A stretch of DNA of 32,985 nt from Prorocentrum cordatum (lineage: Eukaryota > Sar > Dinophyceae > Prorocentrales > Prorocentraceae): contig CAUYUJ010002696.1 of NCBI GenBank assembly GCA_963575745.1, positions 53,901 to 86,885 on the forward strand, written 5' to 3'. Shown one piece after another: positions 1-8,125 of this stretch (positions within the stretch are counted from its first letter, which is position 1; every line of letters starts with the position of its first letter). The notes beneath the pieces were generated by a model that was not told the origin of the DNA, did no database searches, and saw only the letters and a program-made list of their open reading frames with translations. The position numbers and the translations under genes are program-made.

Positions 1-545
1 CGGGAGCGTTGATTTTGTCGGGGCGGCGGTTTTCGGCGGCGAGGAGGAACACCGCCTCGAGTAAGAGAGGAGGAAGCATCGAGCGGGACCCGTGGTTTTG
101 TCGGGACGGGGGCTGTCGGCGGCGAGGAACAACACCGTCCCGAGGAAAAAGAGAGGACGTCTCGAGCGGGAACGTTGTTCTTGCTGGGGGCGGCGCCAAT
201 TCAAAAGACAGTTGGCCGCCAGTCCAGCGTAAAACGGAAGGAAGTCTCAGGCGGGAGCGCTGATTTTGTCGGGGCGGCGATTTTCGGTGGCGACGAGGAG
301 CAGCGCCTTGAGTAACAAAGTGAGGAGGCCTCGAGAGGGAGCGTTGTTTTTGCTGGGGGCGGCGCCGATGAGAGAAAGACTAGCGCGCCAGTCCAAGGTA
401 AAACGGAAGGAAGTCTCGAGCGGGAGCGCTGGTTTTGTTAGGACGGCGGCTTTCGGCGGCGAGCAAGACCACCAGCCCTGAGTAAAAAAGGAGGAAGTCT
501 CGAGCGGGAGCGTTGTTGTTGTTTGGGGGCCGGTTTTGGCGGTCC
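1..545. repeat. 84-bp tandem satellite, about 6.5 units
   Basis: The landmark CGGGAGCG or a close variant recurs at 1, 84, 167, 252, 336, 421 and 505, so the period is 83-85 bp. Two subtypes are visible. Units starting at 1, 84, 252 and 421 continue with a GTCGGGGCGGCGG-like segment. Units at 167 and 336 continue with GCTGGGGGCGGCGCC and share a GCCAGTCCA...GTAAAACGGAAGG tail. Most units end in GGAAGTCTCGAG, which resembles the GTCTCGAGCG box of the 22-32 kb elements. The window starts inside the array. The overlapping ORFs on both strands are by-products of the repeat. Confidence 0.9.
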
Positions 546-652
546 CCAAACTCGCTCGAGCGTGAGCCTCATTTTCGATGAACATGTAGCCGGCACTTCG
601 GCGAGAGCGCAAGGGCGCCTGTAAGGGTTCCAACATTAATAACTGTTTAGTA

Positions 653-815
653 ATTATCTTTCAACAGCGACAGCACCAACACCAACACCAACAACACCAT
701 CAACAACAACAACGCGATCACCAACAACAACACCAACACCAACACCAACACAAACACAAACACTAACACCAACAACAACAGCAACAACAACAACAACCAT
801 GCTACAACCATAATC
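653..815. repeat. CAACAC/AAC microsatellite
   Basis: A run of CAACAC, CACCAA and CAACAA units covers about 160 bp and is AC-only apart from a few interruptions. It lies between the end of the 84-bp array (545-652 holds nothing recognisable) and the PPR fragment. No gene is supported here; the Val/Leu-rich reading on the minus strand is a translation of the repeat. Confidence 0.9.
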
Positions 816-913
816 CAAACCACGGGTTCCCACTTCAGCCACGCACCCAGGGACACTGAATGACTGTTCGGCCCCCTCACTCTGATAAGTGGTCAACATA
901 GTCTGCCTGCCCC

Positions 914-991
914 CTGGCGGCGGGCGCGCGGATCTACGCCTGTGGCCGGCGGGGCGACGTGGAGAAGGCCGAGTCATGGGTGGCCGAGGCT
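914..991 (+). CDS. PPR (pentatricopeptide repeat) coding fragment, exon or pseudogene
   Basis: In one forward frame the segment encodes ...YACGRRGDVEKAESW..., which matches the middle of a PPR motif, where helix A ends in a YxxLIDACAKxGD-type signature and helix B begins EKAEKW. PPR proteins are RNA-binding helical-repeat proteins, usually imported into plastids or mitochondria. Only about 26 codons are convincing. Upstream, the frame meets TAG at about 899-901, next to a possible AG acceptor. Downstream it runs into a GGA microsatellite (1,011-1,034) that reads as poly-Gly. Two further PPR pieces lie on the same strand at 5,995 and 16,302. It could be one exon of a gene with very long introns, or a relic. 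No start or stop codon can be assigned. Confidence 0.5.
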
Positions 992-1495
992 GCTTTCCTT
1001 CCAGGGGGAGTAGGAGGAGGAGGAGGAGGAGGAGCCTCGTCGTCCTCCCCTCGCGGCCCTTCGCCGCTGCCCGACGCGGCTGGCACCGCGTCCTCATCGG
1101 GTCGTTTTTCTTCTCCGCCTCATGCCCGACCACTCGTCCTTATAGACAAATCCACTTCGTCTGACCACCAGACGTGTTGGTAGGGCGGGTTTGGTGTTTC
1201 GCCAGCGATCTCCTCTCTGTTTATGACCCCGAGCCTTTCCAACATTTCAACTGGCGCGCGGATGGAGTCGGGTGGCTGCCAAACTGTGGCCCTCGCCCTA
1301 CCACCGCGCGCCTTCGTTTCAAACGTTTCCAACAAGTTGTGAGGGTGGGCTGCGCTTCCTCTTCAAGGTGCAACTCTCGGCGCTCGCGCCACGCGCACTC
1401 GTCCTAGCAGCTCCCAGCAGCGCCACTGATGGAGATTAGCTTCTCTTCAAACTGCAACTGTCGTTTGAGACTTTGTAATTGTCTTCTGGCCAGAA
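992..1495. other. Spacer without recognisable gene
   Basis: This stretch contains a short (GGA)n tract at 1,011-1,034 and otherwise ordinary GC-rich sequence. Short ORFs occur in several frames, but none has a recognisable motif, a plausible start context or splice signals. Confidence 0.5.
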
Positions 1496-1500
1496 CACGC

Positions 1501-1646
1501 ATACTCACTTACACACACACTTACACACTCGCACACACACACACACTTCACTCACGTACACGCACTGACACGCATTCTTGCACTTACACGCACACACACG
1601 CACACGCACACATACACACACGCACACACGCGCACACACGACAAAC
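1501..1646. repeat. CA-rich microsatellite (ACAC/GCAC)
   Basis: Alternating CA dinucleotides interrupted by CG and CT make up nearly all of this stretch. The His/Thr-rich translation of the forward frame is an artefact of the repeat. Confidence 0.95.
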
Positions 1647-2640
1647 ATGTGCAACAGCTAGACGAGTGGAGGGCGACTCCCTTTCCTATCGCGCCTCTTG
1701 CCTGGGACTTCCTCAGGCGTTGTGACCGGGCGTTTCGGGCCGGAGAACGTTTGCGCGGAACGAGGGCGGCTGTTTCTCAAAGCGGGGCCCCCGCTGGACT
1801 TTTCCTATCGACTCCGTGCTCGTGCCTGGGCCTCGCTGCCGCCTCTCATCATGCAGGAGCAGGAAGCGGGGCCCTCGCCAGGGATGGCAGGATCGTAGGG
1901 GCGCCCGTCTCTCTCGAGGGGGTGGCACCCCCCGCAGCGGGGAGCACACGCTTCTCTCTTTGGTCGGGGCCTGTGGGGAAGAGGCTCGGGGCGGTTGGGC
2001 GTGCTGCAGCACCTTTTCCTCCTGCGTCCCCTCTCCTCGTCGCCCTCGTCCTCTCTCGTCCTCTCCCCGCCTCCGTGTCCACCTCCCTCGCCTTCCCTGC
2101 GGCGCCCTCCGCCTTCTCCTCCGGCTCCTCCCGCTCCGCACCCCCCCCTGTGGACCGCTGCCGTGCCGCTCGTGGCGTCGGCCACTGAGCCCGGGACCTG
2201 CTGCCCCGCCGTGCGCTCTGCCTGTGCTCCGCGTCTGGCATCCGTCTCGGGCTCGGGTTGGCCGATCCCGCCTCGCGCTCGGTTCCTTCTCTTGCTGCCT
2301 CTCGTCTGTGACCCCGAAGGCCCCGTCGCGCGTATTTTTGCGGAGGACGACCAATGGAGAGGAAGCGTGTTGCCCAATCATTTCCAGATGTCTGTAAGGA
2401 ACAACTTGTGCACCAGGGGGGGAGGCCCATGATTGATCATCGTGGTTGCGTATGTGTTTCCACATACATGTGCGCCCGTGTGCCAACACGAGATGCTATC
2501 CTCTCACTCTGCCCGCTGCCTGTTCCCATTTGAGCTCAGGCACTCGGCCGATTTTGAAGAGCAGTTGGGCGCAGATGCTGGCCCTTGGGCCGTGCGCCCT
2601 CGACGCCGCGCGGCGGCTGGTCAGCAAGGTGCTTCACATG
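1647..2640. other. GC-rich spacer with pyrimidine-rich stretch; one weak exon-like segment
   Basis: Positions 1,990-2,160 are strongly biased to C and T on the plus strand. Long overlapping ORFs on both strands here are Arg/Pro/Ser-rich, as expected of compositionally biased DNA. One segment at about 2,560-2,626 reads as the helix-like WAQMLALGPCALDAARRLVS and is followed by AAG|GTGCTT, which could be a splice donor. It matches no family I recognise and is left unassigned. Confidence 0.4.
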
Positions 2641-2820
2641 ACCCTACACCCTGGACCCTGAGGGCCTAAGAATACCCACAGACCTCGATACCCAGGGAAC
2701 CTCAACACCCAGAGACCCGCGGTCCCTACGTAAGACCATGGGTCCCCAAGGCCATGAGACCCTAGGATCACAATATCCTAACACCATAAGACCCTGTGAC
2801 CCGCGGGCCCTAAGCGCGCT
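2641..2820. repeat. Degenerate ACCC-AGAGACC minisatellite
   Basis: Variants of GACCC, AGACC and CCCA-RR-GACC recur irregularly every 12-25 bp (for example CCCAGAGACC, AAGACCATGGGTCC and ATAAGACCCTGTGACC). The decay is too advanced to define a clean unit. Confidence 0.5.
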
Positions 2821-2959
2821 AACGCCAAACTGCTCCAAATAACTTGGGACACTGTGGCCCAAAGGCCCTTACAGATCCCCCACTTTTTACCCGCGACATT
2901 TTGGACCTCTTCCGGGGCCTCCCGGGCTTCCGCCCCGCCGCTCGAAACAGCTCTGGAGG

Positions 2960-3300
2960 CCACCTAACAGCGACCAGAGCGGCCTGATAGGGCCGAAGAT
3001 GCCCGAATATCTTTGAAGAAGGCTCAAGAAGCCCCAAAAACGTCCTAAGAAGGTTTCAAGATGCGCCCCCAGAGGGCCCAGGGAGGCCAATATTGTCTGA
3101 TTCGTGGGAACTTGCATTTTTTGCATCTTCGCACTTTGGGTTTTGACAGCGTCGAAAACGGCCCAAGAGACCCCAAACATTGCCCCAAGACGGCCCCAGA
3201 GGCCCCCGAGAGGGCCCCAGGACGGCCCAAACGAGCCCCAAGACGGTCCAAGAGGCGCCTGAAACGGCCCAAGAGGGCCTCCGCAACCATTTGGCCCAGG
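2960..3300 (-). repeat. Cluster of CTTGGGGCC-type boxes (minus orientation)
   Basis: The plus strand repeats GGCCCAAGA, CCCCAAGA and CCCCAGAGG-like words every 9-15 bp, the complement of the TCTTGGGGCC word found in other clusters at 4.8, 7.1-7.5, 15.3, 17.0-17.35, 18.3 and 20.7-21.0 kb. The phase is irregular, so this is a dispersed degenerate word repeat and not a classical tandem array. No gene is supported. Confidence 0.65.
3281..3300 (+). promoter_or_regulatory. Possible degraded spliced-leader relic upstream of the CCCH ORF
   Basis: CCGCAACCATTTGGCCCAGG resembles the dinoflagellate spliced leader (core CCATTTTGGCTCAAG) with four transitions and one missing T. It lies about 130 bp upstream of the ATG at 3,431, where a relic leader would be expected on a retroposed cDNA. 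The surrounding CTTGGGCC-type repeats produce similar words by chance, so the match is weak. Confidence 0.2.
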
Positions 3301-3430
3301 CCGTTCTAGCTCCAGAGCCCATGTGGATTCAGGCTCCCTTCTCTGGGAAGGCGGGGCCTCTTCCCCGAGCATCGCCAAGGACGGCATGCCAGGCTCGTAG
3401 GCCCGTGCCTCGCCGTGCGGAAGAGGTAGC

Positions 3431-4135
3431 ATGGCCAAGCCTGACGCGAACTACTGCAGGCTATACCAGCGCAGTGAGTGCCTGAGGGGCAGTGAGTGCC
3501 CGATGCTGCACGCCGTGCACCTGACGACGGGCGCCGCGCCGGCGCACTCCCAGTCAAGCCAGACAAGGCGTGATGACATCAGCGAGGGCTTCTCCATGGA
3601 CAGCAGCAGCGAGGACAACTGGACGTCGAGCTCTGGCAGTCGCAGCTGGGCGGACATGTCCGAGGGCCTGTGGACCGTCCAGCGAGCCGGGCTGCCGCGC
3701 ACCCGGCCTGCAGCCGAGCCCCCCCGTGCCTGGTCCGCCAGGGCCGCCTCGTCCCGCGATGAGTTTCCATCCTTCGACGAGCGCATATCTCATATCCCCG
3801 AGTTCATGCCCAGCGAGTCGCGCGAGAACGATGCGGCCGGCTACAGCCACAAATCCAAGTCGGCCATTCGGCGGAGGCAGCGGCAGATGACCGTCAAGTG
3901 GGCTGCGATGAGGGAGGTCAACAGCACCATGTCTTTGCCGGTCATGCATGCACTGAGCGGGATGCCATCGTCGCTGCCACCCGCTCGATATTCGCCGCGG
4001 ACCGAGTCGGCTTCGCCAGAGAGACCTCCAGCCCCAGCGCCGTCGCCGAGGCGGCCTCGGCGCATGGATGACCACGACCCTGGCGACTCCTGCGACGACG
4101 GCCATGCGTTCGAGAACACGAAAGTCTCGTTGTGA
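3431..4135 (+). CDS. CCCH-type zinc-finger protein, 234 aa, probable RNA-binding protein
   Basis: The N terminus carries C9-x7-C17-x5-C23-x3-H27, the spacing of a CCCH zinc finger, a fold that binds single-stranded RNA in mRNA-processing and decay proteins. The rest looks disordered: a Ser/Asp-rich stretch at residues 40-75, a Pro/Arg-rich segment at 88-106, a basic helix-like patch at 141-164 (KSKSAIRRRQRQ... onward), and a Pro/Ser/Arg tail at 188-211 followed by an acidic end. The start is the first ATG of the frame, in GTAGCATGG context. Third positions are mostly G or C, unlike a chance ORF, and no internal repeat explains the open frame. No intron is needed. Target RNA and partners are unknown. 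It could also be one exon of a longer gene. The zinc finger is seen directly; RNA binding is inferred from the family. Confidence 0.7.
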   Translation: MAKPDANYCRLYQRSECLRGSECPMLHAVHLTTGAAPAHSQSSQTRRDDISEGFSMDSSSEDNWTSSSGSRSWADMSEGLWTVQRAGLPRTRPAAEPPRAWSARAASSRDEFPSFDERISHIPEFMPSESRENDAAGYSHKSKSAIRRRQRQMTVKWAAMREVNSTMSLPVMHALSGMPSSLPPARYSPRTESASPERPPAPAPSPRRPRRMDDHDPGDSCDDGHAFENTKVSL

Positions 4136-4794
4136 CATCGGGGTCGCGCATATTTCAACCAGGCGCCTGGAGACGGCAAGCTTGGGGATTCCAGTTTGAT
4201 TCGGCCAATGCCAGTTAGCCTTGCCTCTCCAGATGTCTACTAGGTCATTCTGAGTTTGGCGGCCATATCTCACGGAACCCACTGCCAAGTCAGAGATTGA
4301 CCATTTTTTTTTACAGAATGGCCACGATCGTGCCCACATTGTTTCCAACATGTTCTTCCGCAAATGTATAAGTGCATTTGCGTTCTACGCGATCCTACGC
4401 CCTGGGAGTTGCGAAGCATTGCTTCGGCATTGCGTGCACTGGATGATTCCAAATAATCTCATACCCCAAACAGTAGTTTTTTTGTTTTTTTTTTTTTTTT
4501 TAAAAAAATTTGGAGTAGACAACGCAGTAACATGCCCAGCGGCCACTACGCTGCCGCTACGCTTTCACTTCGAGTCCTCCTTACTCTCTACCAGCATCAT
4601 GTTTTCCATTCTGGAGAGCTGGGCTCTCCGCAACCTTGATTTCTCCACTTACCCAAGTGAGTGCAGTGCTTAGTGCAACAACCGCAGCTGGCGTCCACAG
4701 GCGGCGAACACATTGTGCAGCGATTAGTGCAGTGCTTAGTGTTTGGCGTCCACAGGTCGGCGAACACATTGCCTTTCGGAATAAAAACGGCCTA
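4136..4794. other. Downstream spacer with homopolymer tract and small tandem duplication
   Basis: The 3' flank of the CCCH ORF contains a T-run followed by A7 at about 4,471-4,507, which is striking in GC-rich DNA. On the minus strand it could be a remnant poly(A) tract, but no retrocopy is visible next to it. At 4,661-4,770 a 66-bp unit (GTGCAGTGCTTAGTG ... GGCGTCCACAGG ... CGAACACATTG) is present twice with small indels. No gene was found. Confidence 0.5.
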
Positions 4795-4925
4795 CGAGGG
4801 CCCCAAGAGGGATCCAAGAGTGGGAACTCCAACTGACATTTCGAGCCCTTTGCTCCCAGTGGGCCCCGGGCCGCCAGCAGGCCCCCAAGAGACCCCAAAC
4901 AGCCCCCAGAGGGCCACACAAAACT
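4795..4925 (-). repeat. CTTGGGGCC-type box cluster (minus orientation)
   Basis: GGCCCCAAGAGG, CCCCAAGAGACCCC and CCCCAGAGGGCC words recur at 10-20 bp spacing. They belong to the same dispersed word family as 2,960-3,300. Confidence 0.6.
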
Positions 4926-5096
4926 TCAGAAATCGCTCCATGAGGGGCCCGAGACGCATGCCAACATAACCCCGAATCACATGTAATTATTCAAGGATCC
5001 CTTGGCCCACAACTCAGGCACAGCAGCAGAGTGGACCGAAGGCCATACATGAGCAAGCAACTGGCTTAGCGACGGACCCATCCCTGTGCAGTCATG

Positions 5097-5780
5097 TGCA
5101 GCGCAGGGCGCGGGTCTCTGGGGAAGACCCCGTGCGGGACATGCTCCGACATATCGGCGGGGGGACGACGCGCGAAGCTTTGCAAATTGGTTCCATAAGT
5201 AAGGTGGAGCTCCTTTTTGGGCATGGTTCGCGCGGCGGGTGTGCCGACATGGGCGGAGGGGCGCTGTGCAAACCTTGTCTCTGGGCCTGTACACTGTAGG
5301 CGATGCTTAAGAAAACCTAAATTTTCGTCCAGAGTCTCGATTATTCTTAACTTTTCCATGTAAATCCCAAGATGTTGATAGAAGTTCTGGGTTTTTATTC
5401 AAATTCTGAGACTATGAATTTCTTAACCCATGATTTCTTAAGCATTTCGCAGGGTGTAGGCGGGGGGGCGGGATGCAAGCCTTGACTCTGGGGCCGTCCG
5501 TGGAGCTGCTTGCGGGCCTCGATCCGTGCGAGAGGTGTGACGAAGCGAGCGGGGCGACGCTACGAGTCTTCCCTCTGGTGCCGCAGATGTAGTCACCTGC
5601 GGGGCACGATCCGCGTGAGGGGCGTACCACTGTGCGAACCTTGTCTCTGGGGACGTAGGTGGAGCTCCCTGTCGGGCGCGATCCCTGTGAGTGGTGTGCC
5701 GATATGGGCGGGGGGACGCTGAGCCAAGCCTGTCTGTGGGGCCGTCGGTGAAGCTCCCTGAGGGGCACGATCCGCGTGAC
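5097..5780. repeat. Diverged ~88-bp satellite related to the 18.5-20.4 kb array
   Basis: Units share GGTGGAGCTCCCT, GGGGC-ACGATCC, GCGTGAGGGGTGTGCCGA and ATGGGCGGGGGGACGCTG words, for example at about 5,210, 5,500, 5,660 and 5,748. The order matches the unit at 18.5-20.4 kb (GGTGGAGCTCCCTATG, GGGGCCACGAAGCGTGTGAG, GGTGTGCCGAAATGG), so the two arrays are related but this one is much more eroded. The foldback element at 5,303-5,445 interrupts it. Confidence 0.65.
5303..5445. mobile_element. AT-rich foldback/MITE-like insertion, 143 bp
   Basis: ATGCTTAAGAAA at 5,303-5,314 is matched perfectly in inverted orientation by TTTCTTAAGCAT at 5,434-5,445. Inner segments also pair imperfectly (AGTCTC near 5,333 with GAGACT near 5,408; AAATCCCA near 5,366 with TGGGTTTT near 5,387), so the whole element could form one long hairpin. 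The 8-bp word TGTAGGCG lies directly before the left end (5,295-5,302) and recurs 9 bp after the right end (5,455-5,462), as an imperfect target-site duplication might. The AT-rich composition contrasts with the satellite on either side. No coding capacity. Confidence 0.6.
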
Positions 5781-5828
5781 AATACATGTCCTCCGATGCC
5801 GAACACTTGAGTCTACAACTAGAGCTTG

Positions 5829-5868
5829 CTAGAACCTAAGCGCGCGCGAAGCGCGCCCGTGGTTCTAG
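5829..5868. other. Strong two-part inverted repeat (hairpin)
   Basis: CTAGAACC (5,829-5,836) pairs with GGTTCTAG (5,861-5,868), and inside it GCGCGC pairs with GCGCGC around a GCGAA loop. The arms are perfect. A pyrimidine-rich stretch (CTCTCTATCTCTCTCTG) follows at about 5,893. It could be the end of a SINE or MITE, or a structured RNA element; nothing in the window decides this. Confidence 0.7.
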
Positions 5869-5994
5869 TACTCGTATGTCCGTTTGCGTCCCATCTCTCT
5901 ATCTCTCTCTGCCACCGCCCTTCTTTCGTCCACCCCGATTGTCGAGCGCGCTCGAACTGACATCTGACACTGTGCTCTGAACATCCCGGTTCAG

Positions 5995-6090
5995 GCGGAG
6001 TTGCGCGGTCTGAGCGCCAGGGTCACGACGTACACCGCGCTCGTTGACGCCTGCGCGAAGTGTGGCGATGTTCCAAGGGCGGGCCAGGGG
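5995..6090 (+). CDS. PPR coding fragment, probable exon
   Basis: After TTCAG|G, a possible splice acceptor, the frame reads AELRGLSAR followed by VTTYTALVDACAKCGDV and PRA. This is a nearly canonical PPR motif: the VTTYTALVDACAK helix A signature, then GDVPRA leading into helix B. The frame stays open to about 6,490, but the similarity fades after 6,090, where a G-run suggests an exon end or decay. PPR proteins bind organellar RNA with one motif per base. The piece is on the same strand as the PPR fragments at 914 and 16,302. It is too short to name a gene, and it may be a pseudogene. Confidence 0.6.
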
Positions 6091-6950
6091 GGGGTTACAC
6101 GCTTGCAGAGGTACGGTACGAGGGTTCGTGGCGCCTCCACGCAGTGCGAATGCTGGCGCGGGCCGTTCAGGATACAATGCCCTCGTGGTGCCAGCCGCGG
6201 GCTCTGGCATCCACAGAAAGCAACCCACGGCGCGGAATCGGTACGGAAGGCAGGGTCGACAGCCTTTGGAGACCGAGAGCGGAGATCCTTCAATGTAGTC
6301 AGGCCGCACAGGAAGGGTGAGCGATTTTCCAAGATTACCCTTGCATCCTTCCCCTTCGGCCCATCATTGGCCGCTTTTGCTGGGCGCGCCCCACCCGCAA
6401 AGTGTCGACATAGCCTTCCAAGGTCCCCGCATCCTTATCGTGCGTCCTTAATTGAACGGGTTGGCTGCACAGTGGTTCACACCGAATCATAAACAGTGGC
6501 CCGCGTCGTCAATTCATAAATTTGACATCAGCGTGAAGGTTGCTACAGCTTTGCATCTCGCTTTTCCTCATGCTCGCCCTCGTTCCCTTTACTTACCCGC
6601 TTATGACCTTTGGGGCGAAGCTTCATACACTCTTGTACGGAGGTGGCAGGGAGCACTCGAGTCGGCCGCTATTGGCCTTGGGCGCGCACAGCAGAACAGA
6701 ACAGCTTTTGCACAGCGAACCTTGTGCACCCAGCACGAGTCCCTGTGAGCGGAATCCAAGGCGACTGTGGACCAGAAGCTGACCGAACGCATCTCACGAT
6801 TTTCCCCAGCATGGTCAAATGTGCCATTTCTGCAATGGACATCAGTTGAAGGTAAGGCGAACCTGCTTGTGCACTTGCGAGTTAGCACGGGCTGATTCGC
6901 AATCGAAGCGCAGGGGTGGACCGAGACGGTGTTTTGGCGATTTCGTGGGC
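6091..6950. other. Spacer with short open frames, no assignable gene
   Basis: A forward frame stays open from the PPR fragment to about 6,490, but its sequence is not recognisable. At 6,877-6,882 the motif AAG|GTAAGG-like splice donor follows a short open segment (CHFCNGHQLK in one frame), which could be an exon end; no family is recognised. Otherwise nothing is seen. Confidence 0.35.
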
Positions 6951-6952
6951 CG

Positions 6953-7026
6953 CTTTCGTTTCGACTTCGTTTTGCGGTACAGGCGGATTGAAGACAAACC
7001 GAATGAAAACGAAAACACAACGAAAG
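6953..7026. repeat. Imperfect inverted repeat, 21-nt arms
   Basis: The arm at 6,953-6,973 (CTTTCGTT...TTCGTTTT) is complementary at 17 of 21 positions to 7,006-7,026 (AAAACGAA...AACGAAAG), with a 32-nt loop. It may be a small foldback relic. Confidence 0.6.
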
Positions 7027-7129
7027 CAGAAAACACTGGTTAGGTCAAGCCCTGTCGAAGCGTATCCAGTGGCCCTCGTCCCCTTCCCGCCGCCGTGCTC
7101 GGGCCGCGAGCACGAGGCCTCTTCGATGC

Positions 7130-7480
7130 CTCTTGGGGCCTCGCTGTATTGGGACCCTTTTTTGGGGGCCTGCTGGGGGCCTCTTGGGCCTCGGGGTGCA
7201 TCTTTGGGGCACCTTTGGTACATCTTTGGGGCCCCCGGGGCCCTCCTTGGGGCCTCTCAGGGGCTTCCTGGGGGTCCGCCACCGGCAGCACAGTTCGAGC
7301 TTCCCCCCCTCCTCCTCCTCCTCCTCCTCCTCCTCCTCCTCGGACTCCTGCTCCTGCTCCTCCTCCTCCTCCTCCTCCTTCTCCTCCTCCTCCTCCGCTC
7401 CCATGGGCCCCTCTTTGGAGCTTCTTGGGCACCCCTTGGATGCCTCGGGGGCCCTCTTGGGAGGGTCTCCAGGGCCTCCT
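7130..7480 (+). repeat. CTTGGGGCC box cluster split by a TCC microsatellite
   Basis: TCTTGGGGCC, CTTTGGGGC and TTGGGACC words recur at 7,130-7,290 and again at 7,405-7,480. Between them, 7,305-7,402 is an almost pure TCC tract. Overlapping ORFs read poly-Ser, poly-Pro or poly-Leu depending on frame and are artefacts. Confidence 0.75.
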
Positions 7481-7614
7481 CTAGCGGCCGAAGCGCCCGG
7501 GAATGTCTCGACTATACAGAAGCATTTCCTCTTAGCAGCGCTCGCATTTGGAGGCTCTTATTTTCTCAAGTGACCGACGCAAAACAACGGGGTGGTCTGC
7601 ACCGACATCGGCGC

Positions 7615-7735
7615 GCAAGCTGCCCGCGTAAGCTCGCGCGTAAGCGCCCTCGCTTCAAGCGTGTCGTGCCGCGCTGGCGGCCCGCGTAAGCCGCGTAGGG
7701 TCGCTAAGTCATCTCGCGTAAGACCCGTTTTTGAG
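7615..7735. repeat. Degenerate CGCGTAAG repeat
   Basis: CGCGTAAG or CGCGTAGG occurs at least five times between 7,625 and 7,732 with variable spacers. Confidence 0.5.
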
Positions 7736-7783
7736 CGTCGCTCAAGTTATTTCCGCAGAAGGTTTCCACGCACCATCCTGAAA

Positions 7784-7933
7784 TCGGGCCTGTCCCTCTA
7801 CAGGAATAATATTCCAAACTAGTTCAAAAATAGGCTGGGGACTATTTTTTCAGTCTTTGGGGGCATTTTTGGATTATTTTTGGGGTATCTTTTATGTCTC
7901 GTCCAAGATCGGCCTGTAGGGGGACAGGCCCGA
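7784..7933. mobile_element. MITE with 21-bp terminal inverted repeats, 150 bp
   Basis: The left end at 7,784-7,804 begins TCGGGCCTGTCCCTCTAC. The right end at 7,913-7,933 is its reverse complement with one mismatch in 21. The interior is T-rich and non-coding (TTTTTGGATTATTTTTGGGG), in contrast to its surroundings. The same 18-nt left end recurs alone at 15,909, so this is a repeated family. No clear target-site duplication is visible (flanks CTGAAA and CTTAAC). The transposase superfamily cannot be assigned. Confidence 0.8.
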
Positions 7934-7989
7934 CTTAACACCACACCCATTCGGATGCAACTCCTTTGGAGATCAAATTCTGATCTTGC

Positions 7990-8125
7990 CCTGGTCCGAA
8001 ATCCGGCTTAATCTGGCTTGCTCCCGCTTAATCCCGCCTAATCCCGCTTAGTCCCGCTTGCTCCGGTTTAATCCCGCTTAATCCGAGGCCCACTCCGGCG
8101 TGACAGCTCCCGAATGCGGCTTAAT
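7990..8125. repeat. ~10-bp CCCGCTTAAT minisatellite
   Basis: CCCGCTTAAT and variants (CCCGCCTAAT, CCCGCTTAGT, CCCGCTTGCT) occur in near-tandem for about 100 bp, with outliers up to 8,125. Confidence 0.75.

Noticed and set aside
4471-4507. Poly(T)/poly(A) tract as the tail of a minus-strand retrocopy
   Set aside because: No coding or leader-like sequence is found on the minus strand next to it; the tract alone is insufficient.
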